From Ettlia oleoabundans (lineage: Eukaryota; Chlorophyta; Chlorophyceae; Chlamydomonadales), in contig JAAMXP010003645.1 of assembly GCA_019693395.1 (NCBI GenBank), forward strand, positions 1-14,291: a stretch of 14,291 nucleotides of DNA. Reading direction: 5' to 3'. Made by a program: the position numbers and the translations under genes. Below are positions 1-8,051 of this stretch, piece after piece. Below the pieces are notes generated by a model. That model made no database searches. It saw only the letters and a program-made list of their open reading frames with translations, and was not told the DNA's origin. Position 1 is the first letter of the stretch. Every line of letters begins with the position of its first letter.

Positions 1-68
1 GGGGGCGTGCGTGTGTGTGTGCAAGCGTGCGGCATGGGGGGGGGCGGGGTGACGGCGGCCGCTCTCAC
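1..68 (-). other. Intron sequence with GT repeat and G-run at the left edge
   Basis: This follows the GTGAGA donor at 68 of the minus-strand membrane protein gene. The plus strand has a short GTGTGT tract near 10-20 and a run of eight to nine G near 37-45. It is non-coding as far as can be seen. Confidence 0.5.
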
Positions 69-1076
69 CAGGGTTGGCTGGTACGTCCAAATTAGGGAGG
101 GCAGCTGGACGAGGAAGATGAACACCGACACAGTGAGGCCGGTGACAAAGTTGATGAGTGTTTGGAAGAGGAGGGAGAGCAACATGCTGAGCCAGTCGCG
201 GTCCCTGCTGTTCAGAATGCTGAACAGGGCATCGATGAAACTTTGGCGTTGGGCAAACACTTTGCCAGAGGTGAAAGACTCCCAGAACAGCTCCCTGCCC
301 TCCTCAACGCCGGCTTCTGCAGTAAAAGCAGGTCACCAACATCGAAAATGTAGAAGACCAACAGCTTGCAGGGCTGGAGCCATGGTGAAAGGGCACAAGG
401 CAGGGCTGCCAGCTGCGGCTGCATACCTGACCACAGCCCTAGGGCTGCCTTGGCTTCACGAAGCACCTTGTCCTTGCGTGCACGGATCTTGTTCACCACC
501 GCTCTGGCGGCGTCCACAGCCGGCTGGCGGGCCTGCACCTCCCTGCGTGCGTCCTCCTTGAACCGCCAGAACCACACCTTGAACTGCTGCTGCTCAACCT
601 CTGCCTCCATGAGAGCACTCTCAGCCTGCGTGAGCTCCGCAAGTATGCCCTCCGCCTGCAGTGCAGACCCAGCAACACGGTTGGCAACAGTTGCACAAGA
701 GCAGATTTGATAAAGACAGGCGGGGGGGCCCTGGCTGGGCGGGGGGTGGGGGGGGGCAGCGCCCCCCCTCGTTCAGTTCAAAAAAACTGAATGAACCAAA
801 CTCGTCAGCTTATCACTGGCAGATAATTAACAATCCACAACGCAGCACACAGCGCTGGCAGTGAGGATTTGAGATCAGTACCTCTTTGACCTTGCGCTTG
901 AATTCCTTCGTCTGTGCTTCACTAATAGGGGGTGGCTTTGCAAGGAAGGCGCAGTAGAGGCCTAAGGCCCAGACCAGGAGGAGCGCGGCGACCCTGGGGC
1001 GGCGCTGCGGGAAACCCAGCACCCGCACAGCGAGCGAGGGTGGAGCTCGACGCGCCACTGCCGTGCTGTCTGGCAT
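1..1076 (-). CDS. Unnamed membrane protein with coiled-coil middle, 5' part (3 exons, 3' end outside window)
   Basis: I do not recognise the family. Reading from the ATG at 1076, the exons are 1076-882, 655-427 and 316-69, with introns 881-656, 426-317 and one starting at 68 that leaves the window. Donors GTACTG, GTATGC and GTGAGA and two CTGCAG acceptors keep frame and give 224 residues so far. Residues 29-46 are a strong hydrophobic segment after an Arg-rich N-terminus, so this may be a signal anchor. Residues about 47-140 are charged and heptad-like, rich in Glu, Lys, Arg, Gln and Ala, with a KVWFWRFKEDARREVQ stretch. Residues 142-182 hold an aromatic, charged block with GKVFAQRQSF. Residues 184-218 are hydrophobic and suggest one or two membrane spans. 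It lies downstream of another minus-strand gene and has its own upstream region. Organelle targeting or an ER/envelope location are both possible; I assign no function. Confidence 0.75.
656..881 (-). other. Intron 1 of the minus-strand membrane protein gene, with long G/C homopolymer runs
   Basis: The intron is bounded by GTACTG and CTGCAG on the minus strand. At 720-767 the plus strand carries several runs of five to nine G separated by one to four bases, so the minus-strand pre-mRNA has matching C runs that extend the pyrimidine tract. No coding potential is visible. Confidence 0.6.
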
Positions 1077-1531
1077 TATGGGTCTGCTTTTCTGCTGAAG
1101 AGTGTTAGTTACCGTGCAAACCAAATATGTTGGGCAACTTTACAATCTGCACAAGCTGCCCAAGGCAGGGGGCGGTGGTGGGCGCTTCCGCCGCCGCCCG
1201 CCGCGCCTTCCGACGAGCCTGCCCGACTGGGCACAGGGGAAAACCAACCGCGCGTGTCTACGGCGACTTCAAGACCCTGAAGAGCTTAGGGCAACACGAA
1301 AAGCGGTCCAGCGACGCCAGCAGGCCACATGATCAAGCCGTCGCAACGATCTTACGCTCTGATGCTCGGAGCAGCGTGTGCTGGGGAGGCGAAAGATATA
1401 TGGGGATAGTAAGACGGTGGTTCGAGCCCTAGTCAAGGCCAGGTCAGCACCTCATGACAGCTGGAGGGCGGCGGACTGCTTCGGGTATCAGGGCATTTTC
1501 ACCTGGTGAATGGCAAACCACCGATGCAAGT
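1077..1531 (-). promoter_or_regulatory. Intergenic region holding the promoter and 5' UTR of the membrane protein gene
   Basis: This is about 455 bases between the TGTAA signal of the upstream minus-strand gene and the ATG at 1076. The part nearest the ATG (about 1150-1215) is very GC-rich with GCC/GCG runs. I saw no convincing TATA box. Short open frames here on the plus strand have no domain or splice support. A GTTCGAGCC match to a tRNA B box at 1420-1428 was checked and rejected as a tRNA. Confidence 0.4.
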
Positions 1532-1536
1532 TTACA
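1532..1536 (-). terminator. TGTAA polyadenylation signal for the C-terminally anchored protein gene
   Basis: TTACA on the plus strand reads TGTAA on the minus strand, about 124 bases after the TGA stop at 1662-1660. TGTAA is the usual green algal poly(A) signal, and spacing and strand fit the gene ending at 1660. Confidence 0.6.
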
Positions 1537-1659
1537 TTTGGTTCAGGCATTGGACAAGCTGACAAAACCAACAAAGCGATGCCACGCATTAAAGTAGAGG
1601 TGGATGTATCATCGACCCCGGGCTGCCTCGGGAATTCCGGCAGTCATGCCTGTTGCCGC

Positions 1660-3364
1660 TCAATCTCCCTTCTCAGGGGCACCCGCCATTGATGCCTGCT
1701 CCCCTGCCACATCAGCCAGGAACTGCCGCAGCTTGTCCTGGTAGGTGCGCACCACGTTAAGGCCCAGCAGCAGCGCCACCAGTGCACCCGCTGCAACAAG
1801 GATTGTGTTGGGGTGAAGATGTTGGGCAGGAGCCAGGTCAGGGCTTGCGCTGGGCTGCCTGGGGTGCACACCAAATTGCAGTCATATGTCATACGCTGTT
1901 TGCTGCGCCACCGCGTTTAGGCCTGCACGGTAGCCACTCGACGCGATGCACAACCCTCGCAGCGTTCCCATGCCAAGTTTTTGCGGGCCAACCCAGGGCC
2001 ACAACCGCCGCCAGGCAACCTATTGTTTCTTGCACCTGAGAATAGCACCAGCAGTCCTGCCTCCTCGTCCTCCTCATGCCGTGTGTGCCAGCTATAGTGC
2101 ACCAGCAGGTGCTTGGGCCAGTGCGTGGCATTGAGGAACTCCCGCACCAGCGGAGCGTGCTGCGCCTGATCCACCTCGTCCAGCTGGTATACAGACGCAC
2201 TCACTGCAGGCCGGAAGGGGGCGCAGGACGGGAGGAAAGGATTTCAAACTCCTGTCCACAGGAGTGAGGGCTGAACAGGGATAGGGCAAGGCAAAGGGGG
2301 CAGGAGGACTGCAAATGAACCAGCAACAACCAGCAACAACAAGGTGAACTAGAACTGAACAGATGGAAAATGGGAGGGGCGACAAGCATCGAACAGGAAC
2401 AAGGAGAGGCATGCGTATGTCAAGGTGAAGTGAAGGGGTTGGGAACGTTCAGGGGCCATTGCTGGGATGTAACTGATAATGGTAAGGCGCTCCGCAACAC
2501 AGCAGATGCAGAAAGAAGCAAATGCCAGGTGGACCCTTCTTGGCAGCCAATAATGCACCTCCCACACAGCTGTCCCCCTTTGCCTGCCCCTTCCCTGCCC
2601 GCCACTCCATGACTGTCTATCATGGGTCACACACCTGCCACAATGGCCGCTCCTGATCGCGTCAGCTCCACTTCCACATAGGGGGGCGAGGCGGCACGCT
2701 TGCCAATGATGGGGAGCCAGGGCGTGAGGTGGCGGTCGCCATCAAAGCTGAACTGCACCTTGTAGTCGTCGGCCACCTTATAGCCAAGCGGCTGCGGCAG
2801 TGGCACTGTTACTAGCCGCTTCACACCGAACTTGGGGCAGTGCTGGCCAAGGATGTCATGCCAGTGCGTGCGTTGCTGCAAATCGGAGCAGGGCAGGTGG
2901 ACTGGTCTCGAAAGGGAGTTGCGGCACAAAGGGCAGCAGGGCAAAACCAGCCAAGGTTGCCATGCAATGCAAGCAACATATGCCCCACAGTTCCCTCAAC
3001 CACCTATGATGTTAAGAACATAGGCAAAGTGCAGGCAGTTGACAGCCAACACACCCCATGAAATTGCGCCCGCCGTGCCGCCGGGACAAAGTCGCCTTCC
3101 ATAAACTCTGAACACCGGCAGCTGGCAACCAACAGCAGAAACAGCGCTGTTGATCTCAAGCAAAAGGATTGCAACAGCTGTTGCGGCTGTCCCCAAGCTG
3201 GAAACGCCATAAGGCCCAAGTCTGCCTTTGCAAATCGGCAGCTGCCGTCAGGCTGCACAGCAAGCTGCACGTTGGGCACTAAGCTACTTCATCGCATAGG
3301 GGCTCAACGCGAACTCGGCCGTGAGCAGAGGTACCCTGTACTTCTCGTCCTCCTCAACCTCCAT
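1660..3364 (-). CDS. Unnamed 227-aa protein with a C-terminal membrane anchor (5 exons)
   Basis: I do not recognise the family. The proposed exons are 3364-3288, 3121-3055, 2875-2635, 2203-2036 and 1790-1660, 684 nt with a TGA stop. The last three exons are strong: each has a GT donor, an AG acceptor and matching phase. The join at 2036/1790 creates an unbroken hydrophobic segment at about residues 177-198, with an acidic flank before it (HEEDEEA) and a basic one after (RTYQDKLR). That is how a tail-anchored or type I membrane protein ends. The middle has conserved-looking blocks THWHDILGQHCPKFGVKRL and VEVELTRSGAA. The first two exons are less certain: exon 2 uses the CCAG acceptor at 3122, chosen because its phase fits and it yields FMEGDFVPAARRAQFHG. 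The open frame continues upstream of the chosen ATG without another ATG, so an additional 5' exon is possible. It shares a divergent upstream region with the G-patch gene. Confidence 0.65.
2321..2340. repeat. Two exact tandem copies of a 10-base unit
   Basis: CAGCAACAAC occurs twice back to back inside the intron 2634-2204 of the minus-strand gene. This is a minor simple repeat. Confidence 0.8.
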
Positions 3365-3676
3365 GGGGGGGTCCTGCACCCTGATTCTATCGACACGAAC
3401 TGAGTTGCTTTCAACACGGGCGCCGGGCGCTTTTTAGGCGCAAGCGTTGGTGTTGCCTGCCGCGCCGCCACTCCCTGGAGCTCTGTGTCCCGTGAGCCGT
3501 TGAGGTGGTAGAGGTAAGCTTCGGCGGCAGGGTCAGGACTGCGTTACGTTGCAGGCTCCCGCCTCTGGGCCTGCAGCCACCGTGGGCATGCATATTATAT
3601 TAATCCCTCAGCCTAGCCTCCTAGCATTCCTCATCCACCAACATGAGCCTTTTCCGATTCTCCCATTTTGCAGACC
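3365..3676. promoter_or_regulatory. Divergent promoter and leader region between the anchored-protein gene and the G-patch gene
   Basis: The two start codons face away from each other at 3364 (minus) and 3677 (plus), so both promoters must lie here or overlap it. On the plus strand GAG/GTAAGC at 3511-3519 is a near-consensus donor. A pyrimidine-rich stretch ending TTTTGCAG at 3673 is a good acceptor placed just before ACCATGG. This suggests a 160-nt intron (3514-3673) in the G-patch 5' UTR. If so, transcription of that gene starts upstream of 3513. No clear TATA box was seen. Confidence 0.5.
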
Positions 3677-6057
3677 ATGGTAGCGGCCGCGGTGCAGCGG
3701 CCAGGGGCGCCTCCGCCGCCGCCCAAGCAGCGTTACCAGGGCGTACAGGTGCGCCGGCCTGCCTTCGCTTGGGCTCAGCTGTCGTTTAGGCGCTGCCAGT
3801 ATGTTTGCAGCGCTTGTAGGTTGTCTGGGCTTCTCTTTTTGAGCATGCATGGTTCCAGCATCAACCGGCCCACCTGTGTTCAACCGGGCCTTGCCCTTGT
3901 GCAGAAGGAGAGTGCTGGCTACCGCCTGCTGTCTGCCATGGGTTGGCGCGAGGGCGAAGGGCTGGGCGCCTCCAAGCAGGGCATCAAGTCTCACATCAGA
4001 GTGAAGAAGAATTACGAAAACTGGGGCGTGGGCGCGGTGAGCCCCTGTTGCTCGCTTCCCGCGGCCAAGCGGCGGTTGTCACAACAATCACACCCCAATG
4101 CCAGCACCTCTCCCGTCTCCGCCTGCCTCGACTGCCGCTGTGTCTCTCTGCATGCTCCATGGCCGGCTCATGCCTGCTCTTTGCTTGCGCTTCTCGTGCT
4201 GACCTGTCCAGTCTTGCCCCCGGGCCCCCTGCCTTTGGCAGGTGGAGGCGGCGGAGCACACGCAGAACTGGACAAATGGCATGCTTGATTTTCACCGTGT
4301 GCTTAGCAACCTGTCCGAGGTGGTGTCAGAGCACGCTAAGCGCCGCACCAGCGCCAGCAGCAGCACCAGCGAGGACGACAGCGATGCATCGGATGGTGAG
4401 AAGCGCGGGCAGCCAAAGCAGCTGAAGGCGACGCCCAACCCACAGGTACTCACACAAGCGGAAGCGGGCGGCAAGAAGCGCAAGCAGCCGGCGGCGAGCA
4501 GCAGCAGCAGTAGTGAGGATGAGGATGAGGAGGCGGCATTGGCAGCTCCCAAGCGCTTCAAGGCCGCCACACACATTGGTCGGTTCAAGAAACGCGAGGC
4601 TGCCAAGATGGTGAAGGGCTACTCTGAGCAGGACCTGGCAGCCATCCTGGGTGCAGACCCCTTTGCAGCTGTGGCGGCAGCAGTGCCTGAGGTGAAGGCG
4701 CAGCAGCCGCAGCAGCGCCAGGTCAGCAGCAGCGGCTATGAGAGTGATGAGTCCTCGGGCGAGGAGCGCGCTAGCGGCAAGCGCCGCCAGCAGCAGCAGG
4801 TGGCATCGGGTAAGGCTGGGCAGCTGCAAGCGCAGGCGCAGGCGGAGGCAGCAACAGAGGCAAGGCAGGAGATGATTGTGGTTAGGCGCCCCATGATGCT
4901 GGCCGGCCGCCCGGCAGTGCCGGCCCCCAGGCAGCAGGAGGGCCTGCAGCCAGGCTGGTGGCAGGTGTGCTTCCACCGTGCAGCCGGACCACGCGGGGTG
5001 GGTGCTGGCAGCGGGCAGGTTGGCGCTGGCGAGGCTGCTGGCAACCCCGCCACCATCAACATCCACGGCTTCAGCGAGCAGGACCAGACCAACCTCTACA
5101 ACCTGGCTCATGTGAGTGAGCAACAGCCGCACAAGTTGCTGGCGCCGCCTCCGTGTCAGAGGGTGCTGCCACTGCCTTTGCCTCCTTTGCGTGTTGGCAG
5201 CCACGTGATGACCGTCTTTGCCCTCTGGTCATTCTGTTGCTGGCCAGCTGTAGATGCGTGATATGTCCTGCAATGCCCCGTGGTCATGTCATGCACTGCT
5301 GGCCTTGCTACTGACCTCCTCATGCCCTGCTTGCCTGACTCTGCAGGATAAGGCCACTCAGGGGCGGGTGGGCCTGGGCCGCAGCAGCATGCCCAAGAAG
5401 GTTGCCGGCGCACGTTGGGAGGGCAAGAAGACTCGCATTGGCGACAGCGACGACGATAGTGGCGATGAGCAGCAGCGGCAGCAGGACCAGGAGAAGGAGA
5501 GGGTGGAGGTGGGGCAGGCTCCTGCTGGTGTTGAGTTGGAGCGCGAGGAGGGGCTGGTCATCATTGTGCCGGCCTCCAAGCGACACCTGGTGGAACAGCT
5601 GCAAGCAGGTCACCACCACGCAGGCAGCTCCCCACAGCAGGAGCAGCAGCAGCAAGCTGATGGTTCAGCTGGGGGGAAGTCAGGTGCCAGCAGTAATAAG
5701 GCCAAGAAGAAGGCGGTTAGGAAGGCTGCAGCTGCAGCCGCGGCAGGAACACAGGCCGAGCAGCAGCAACAGCAGCAGCCGCCAGCCGCCAGGGTGCAGC
5801 AACAGGCAGGCACAGCAGCAGCAGCGGGGGCGGATGCCAGCCTGGCATCAATCAAGTGGAAGAAAGCTGTGTCTGCCGCGCTGAAGGCCAGCACTAAGGG
5901 CAGGCTCAAGCTGGGCAAGCTGCACAGAGCGATCATGAAGGAGCAAGGGGTGAGCAAGGAGCAGAGAGGTGCGACGCTGGAAACACTTACCGCCTTCCTG
6001 GAGCAGTCCACCAAGTTTGAGCTCAGAGATGGCGTGGTGCGGGCAGCAGCGGGTTGA
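3677..6057 (+). CDS. GPATCH4: GPATCH4-like nucleolar G-patch protein with LYAR-like C-terminus, 594 aa (4 exons)
   Basis: The exons are 3677-3748, 3905-4036, 4242-5111 and 5347-6057 (TGA), all joined in phase 0 with GT-AG ends. The start ATG sits in ACCATGG. Exon 2 (residues 25-68) is a complete G-patch: GYRLLSAMGWREGEGLGASK followed by QGIKSHIRVKKN and WGVGA. G-patch proteins bind RNA or activate DEAH-box helicases, and GPATCH4 in animals is nucleolar. The next block, HTQNWTNGMLDFHRVLSNL, matches the GPATCH4 pattern after the G-patch. Residues about 110-170 and 380-520 are low-complexity: Ser/Asp/Glu-rich and Gln/Ala-rich with Lys-Arg clusters, as in nucleolar proteins. A conserved-looking piece, GRFKKREAAKMVKGYSEQDL, lies near residue 181. 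The last 71 residues (524-594) form a basic, helical, low-repeat domain beginning IKWKKAVSAAL that resembles the winged helix at the C-terminus of LYAR; that match is from memory. The G-patch call is firm, the GPATCH4 orthology likely. Confidence 0.9.
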
Positions 6058-6410
6058 AGGTTGCTGGCGGGAATCTGAACTTTTCGAGGTGTGTAGGGCA
6101 GAGCTGGACGGGTTGACGGGCGGGCGTTGTCCTGGTGGTTGCATCTGCATCCTGCATGTTTCTGCATCGCTTACATGTAGGCGGTTTGCAAATGTTGAAT
6201 CTGGTCGATGTTTGCGCTCTATGCGTGCTGCCAAGCAGCAGAGCGAGGGGCTCGAGGACACTGCCCCCAACAGATCGGCGCTGGTGACAGCCTAGCTGTA
6301 CCTTGTTTACTCAGCATGCCAGATCCACCTGCTCCCTCGCCCAGCACCTAGCTGATGACATACCCATGTGCGTGACACCCTGTGCTCCCTCACTCTCTGT
6401 ATTCCTCTCT

Positions 6411-6475
6411 TGTTTTTTTTAATTAGTTATACTTATTTCCTTCCTATTAGATTGTGTTTTGTTTGTTTTTTCGTG
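6411..6475. other. AT-rich, T-run patch
   Basis: The plus strand shows a run of eight T, then an ATTAGTTATACTTATT segment and further T runs, in a window that is otherwise GC-rich. It ends 8 bases before the snoRNA terminal stem. It could be a promoter element of a small RNA gene, a pyrimidine tract, or simple drift; the sequence does not decide. Confidence 0.5.
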
Positions 6476-6482
6476 TGCGGGT

Positions 6483-6610
6483 TGGGTTGGCCGGTGATGA
6501 CACAGTAGATGACGAGACTGACGCGGCGCAGCACTGCCTGGCGTCCTGCCAGCCGTGCGCCAGCTGCAACCTGTGAGCGACAACCGAGGCATTTGTCTGA
6601 GGCCAACCCA
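6483..6610 (+). ncRNA. Candidate box C/D small nucleolar RNA
   Basis: Box C GTGATGA is at 6494-6500 and box D CTGA at 6597-6600. Just outside them, TGGGTTGGCC (6483-6492) pairs perfectly over 10 bp with GGCCAACCCA (6601-6610). The stem abuts box D directly and is one base from box C, the arrangement needed for the kink-turn bound by the 15.5K/Snu13 protein. A second CTGA at 6518-6521 could be box D'; the C' box is weak, with a GTGAGCG near 6573. Between D' and C' lies a hairpin: GGCGCA near 6524 can pair with TGCGCC near 6556, and inside it CTGGC pairs with GCCAG. Candidate guide segments are the bases just upstream of 6518 and of 6597. I could not match either to an rRNA or snRNA target by eye. 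The RNA would direct 2'-O-methylation if the guides are real. Confidence 0.55.
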
Positions 6611-7157
6611 CGCAGCCTAGCGCGTTTACTGTCTCCCTACTCGTATTTTCGTTGATGCATCATGTGCCCGCTGGTAGCATGCATGCACTGGGTGGCTCGT
6701 CAAGGATTCAAAACTCTTCGGGCACAGACCTAACCAAGAGCTCGCCCGCCTGAGCGCAAGCTGATGGCATTGAACATCTAAGGGAATGAGGCACCGCCCT
6801 GCATCACTCTGCCTGCTTTGCGCCTGCATCCTTACATAGTCTGTGTTCAGGCCCTGGCCCAAACCGCCGATTTGCCCCTTGCCACTGCTTCTTGGTGCGG
6901 TGGGGAGGCTTCCCATCAATTGGCGCAGATTACAGTGAGCTGATGGGCATGGCTGCTCCCGAGTGCAGCCCTGGCCGACATTCCTCGGCTGCACGGATGG
7001 GTGTGACCTAATCATGAGCTCCACATTCTTTACCCCACCCTGCAGGCCGGCCATCCCACCAGTCCCAAGGAAACCGCTTCAACACAGCACAGCGACCTGT
7101 GCCGACACGGCGTCTACGCTTCAAGCTAGCAGCTCAACCTTCCTGACCCCCATACTG

Positions 7158-7162
7158 TGTAA
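7158..7162 (+). terminator. TGTAA polyadenylation signal, plus strand, probably for the G-patch gene
   Basis: This is the first plus-strand TGTAA after the G-patch stop at 6057, and it lies just before the convergent gene's own signal. The assignment is by strand and order only. Confidence 0.4.
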
Positions 7163-7330
7163 TGATGTACTTACTAGTTTTCATATTACTGTTACCCAGT
7201 CGTCTCGTACTTCCTTGTTGCCATGGTTTTCTGTTTGAACTTACTGTTAGCATTGCTGCACCGCTACCATGATGCAAGTTTACTGTGCAAAACAATCAGA
7301 TCAGCCTGGTTGTTGACTAAAAAAGGATAG

Positions 7331-7335
7331 TTACA
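7331..7335 (-). terminator. TGTAA polyadenylation signal for the RG-rich protein gene
   Basis: TTACA on the plus strand reads TGTAA on the minus strand, 54 bases after the TAA stop at 7392-7390. Strand and distance are a good fit. Confidence 0.6.
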
Positions 7336-7389
7336 CAGGCTGGAATTGAAAAGCTCTCGGCGCAGGCTGTTTGCCGGCATGGAACCTAC

Positions 7390-8051
7390 TTAGAAGTCTC
7401 GGAATGACATGCGGGGGTCGTAGTCTTTGCTCCTTCCTCTGCCCCTGCCTCGTCCCCTGCAACATGAGGTGAAACGACACACTCGCCACACACATCAATA
7501 AACAAATAAATCAAGCAAAGCAAGCAGTTGGCCAGTGCAGTTTGGCTGCGTTTTGAGCACGAGCACAAGCACATCTCTCCCTTCAAAACAAGGGGCTCAT
7601 GCACTCACCTGCCACGCCCTCTCCCTCGGCCCCTGCCCCCACGTCCTCCCGCCCTCTTCACAAAGGCCTTGGCGTGCTTCACCTCGCACAGCCCCGCCAG
7701 CAGCTCGTCGCACACAACACACCCGCAGTAATTGCAACAACATGTGTTGGGGTGGGGTGGGAGCAGAGGCGGAGGTGGGTTATGGTTTCCCTAACTCGCC
7801 GTTGGCCAGATGTTCGAGCCTTGTTTCAGCCAAAAAGAGCTGCAGAAGCCATGGCAGCACGAGCACAGGCCCACCGCAGCTGCCATGGGTTGCGCTGCAC
7901 TCACCGCGTGGCGCCATCTGCCAGCGGTGGGTATGCAAGCAGTGCTGGCAGCTCCCGTCGCTGTGGTGCCCGCTGCCCCGCCCAGCGCCCAAACCAATGA
8001 ACTGCTGCCACTAGTGTGAGCCTGGGCTGATGTTGTGCATGAAAACTGCAA
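7390..8051 (-). CDS. Unnamed protein with Cys cluster and RG-rich C-terminal tail (5' end unresolved)
   Basis: I do not recognise the family. The two 3' exons are convincing: about 7731-7609 and 7456-7390 (TAA), joined by an AG/GTGAGT donor and a GTTGCAG acceptor. They encode YCGCVVCDELLAGLCEVKHA, a Lys/Arg stretch, an uninterrupted Gly-Arg repeat of about 18 residues that spans the intron, and the ending SKDYDPRMSFRDF. The closely spaced cysteines (CxCxxC, then another Cys seven residues on) suggest metal binding. The RG tail suggests RNA binding and arginine methylation. Upstream, 7839-7796 (LFLAETRLEHLANG) and a frame ending RWRHA at 7905 look like further exons with fitting phases. However, the intron between those two would be only 65 nt, and the junction 7796/7731 lacks an AG acceptor. 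The start codon was not found; it may lie as far upstream as the 8052-8505 region. The true 5' boundary given here is provisional. Confidence 0.55.

Larger units (their letters stand above)
6058..7162 (+). other. Probable long 3' UTR or downstream non-coding region of the G-patch gene
   Basis: No exon with recognisable coding content was found on either strand. The nearest plus-strand TGTAA is at 7158-7162, which would give a 3' UTR of about 1.1 kb. The stretch contains the AT-rich patch at 6411-6475 and the snoRNA candidate at 6483-6610. The 142-codon open frame on the minus strand (7054-6626) has no motif and is treated as chance. Confidence 0.45.

Noticed and set aside
1420..1428. GTTCGAGCC, a match to the internal B box of a tRNA gene or tRNA-derived SINE
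   Set aside because: The flanking bases do not form a T stem, no A box or acceptor stem is found upstream, and no terminal T run follows.
3411..3593. Minus-strand frames upstream of the anchored-protein start, including one that reads like DPAAEAYLYHLNG
   Set aside because: That frame has no ATG and is out of frame with the next exon. The interval carries a good plus-strand splice donor, so leader or promoter sequence is more likely. An extra 5' exon is not fully excluded.
4326..5204. 292-codon open frame on the minus strand, Leu-rich
   Set aside because: It is the antisense shadow of the CAG-rich G-patch exon; Leu runs come from reading CAG repeats backwards.
6345..6365. Second TGATGA near 6350 as another box C
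   Set aside because: The base before it is C rather than A or G, and no CTGA with a pairing stem follows at a suitable distance.
6626..7054. 142-codon open frame on the minus strand in the non-coding region
   Set aside because: There are no motifs, no splice context and no TGTAA placed for it; a frame of this length is expected by chance in GC-rich DNA.
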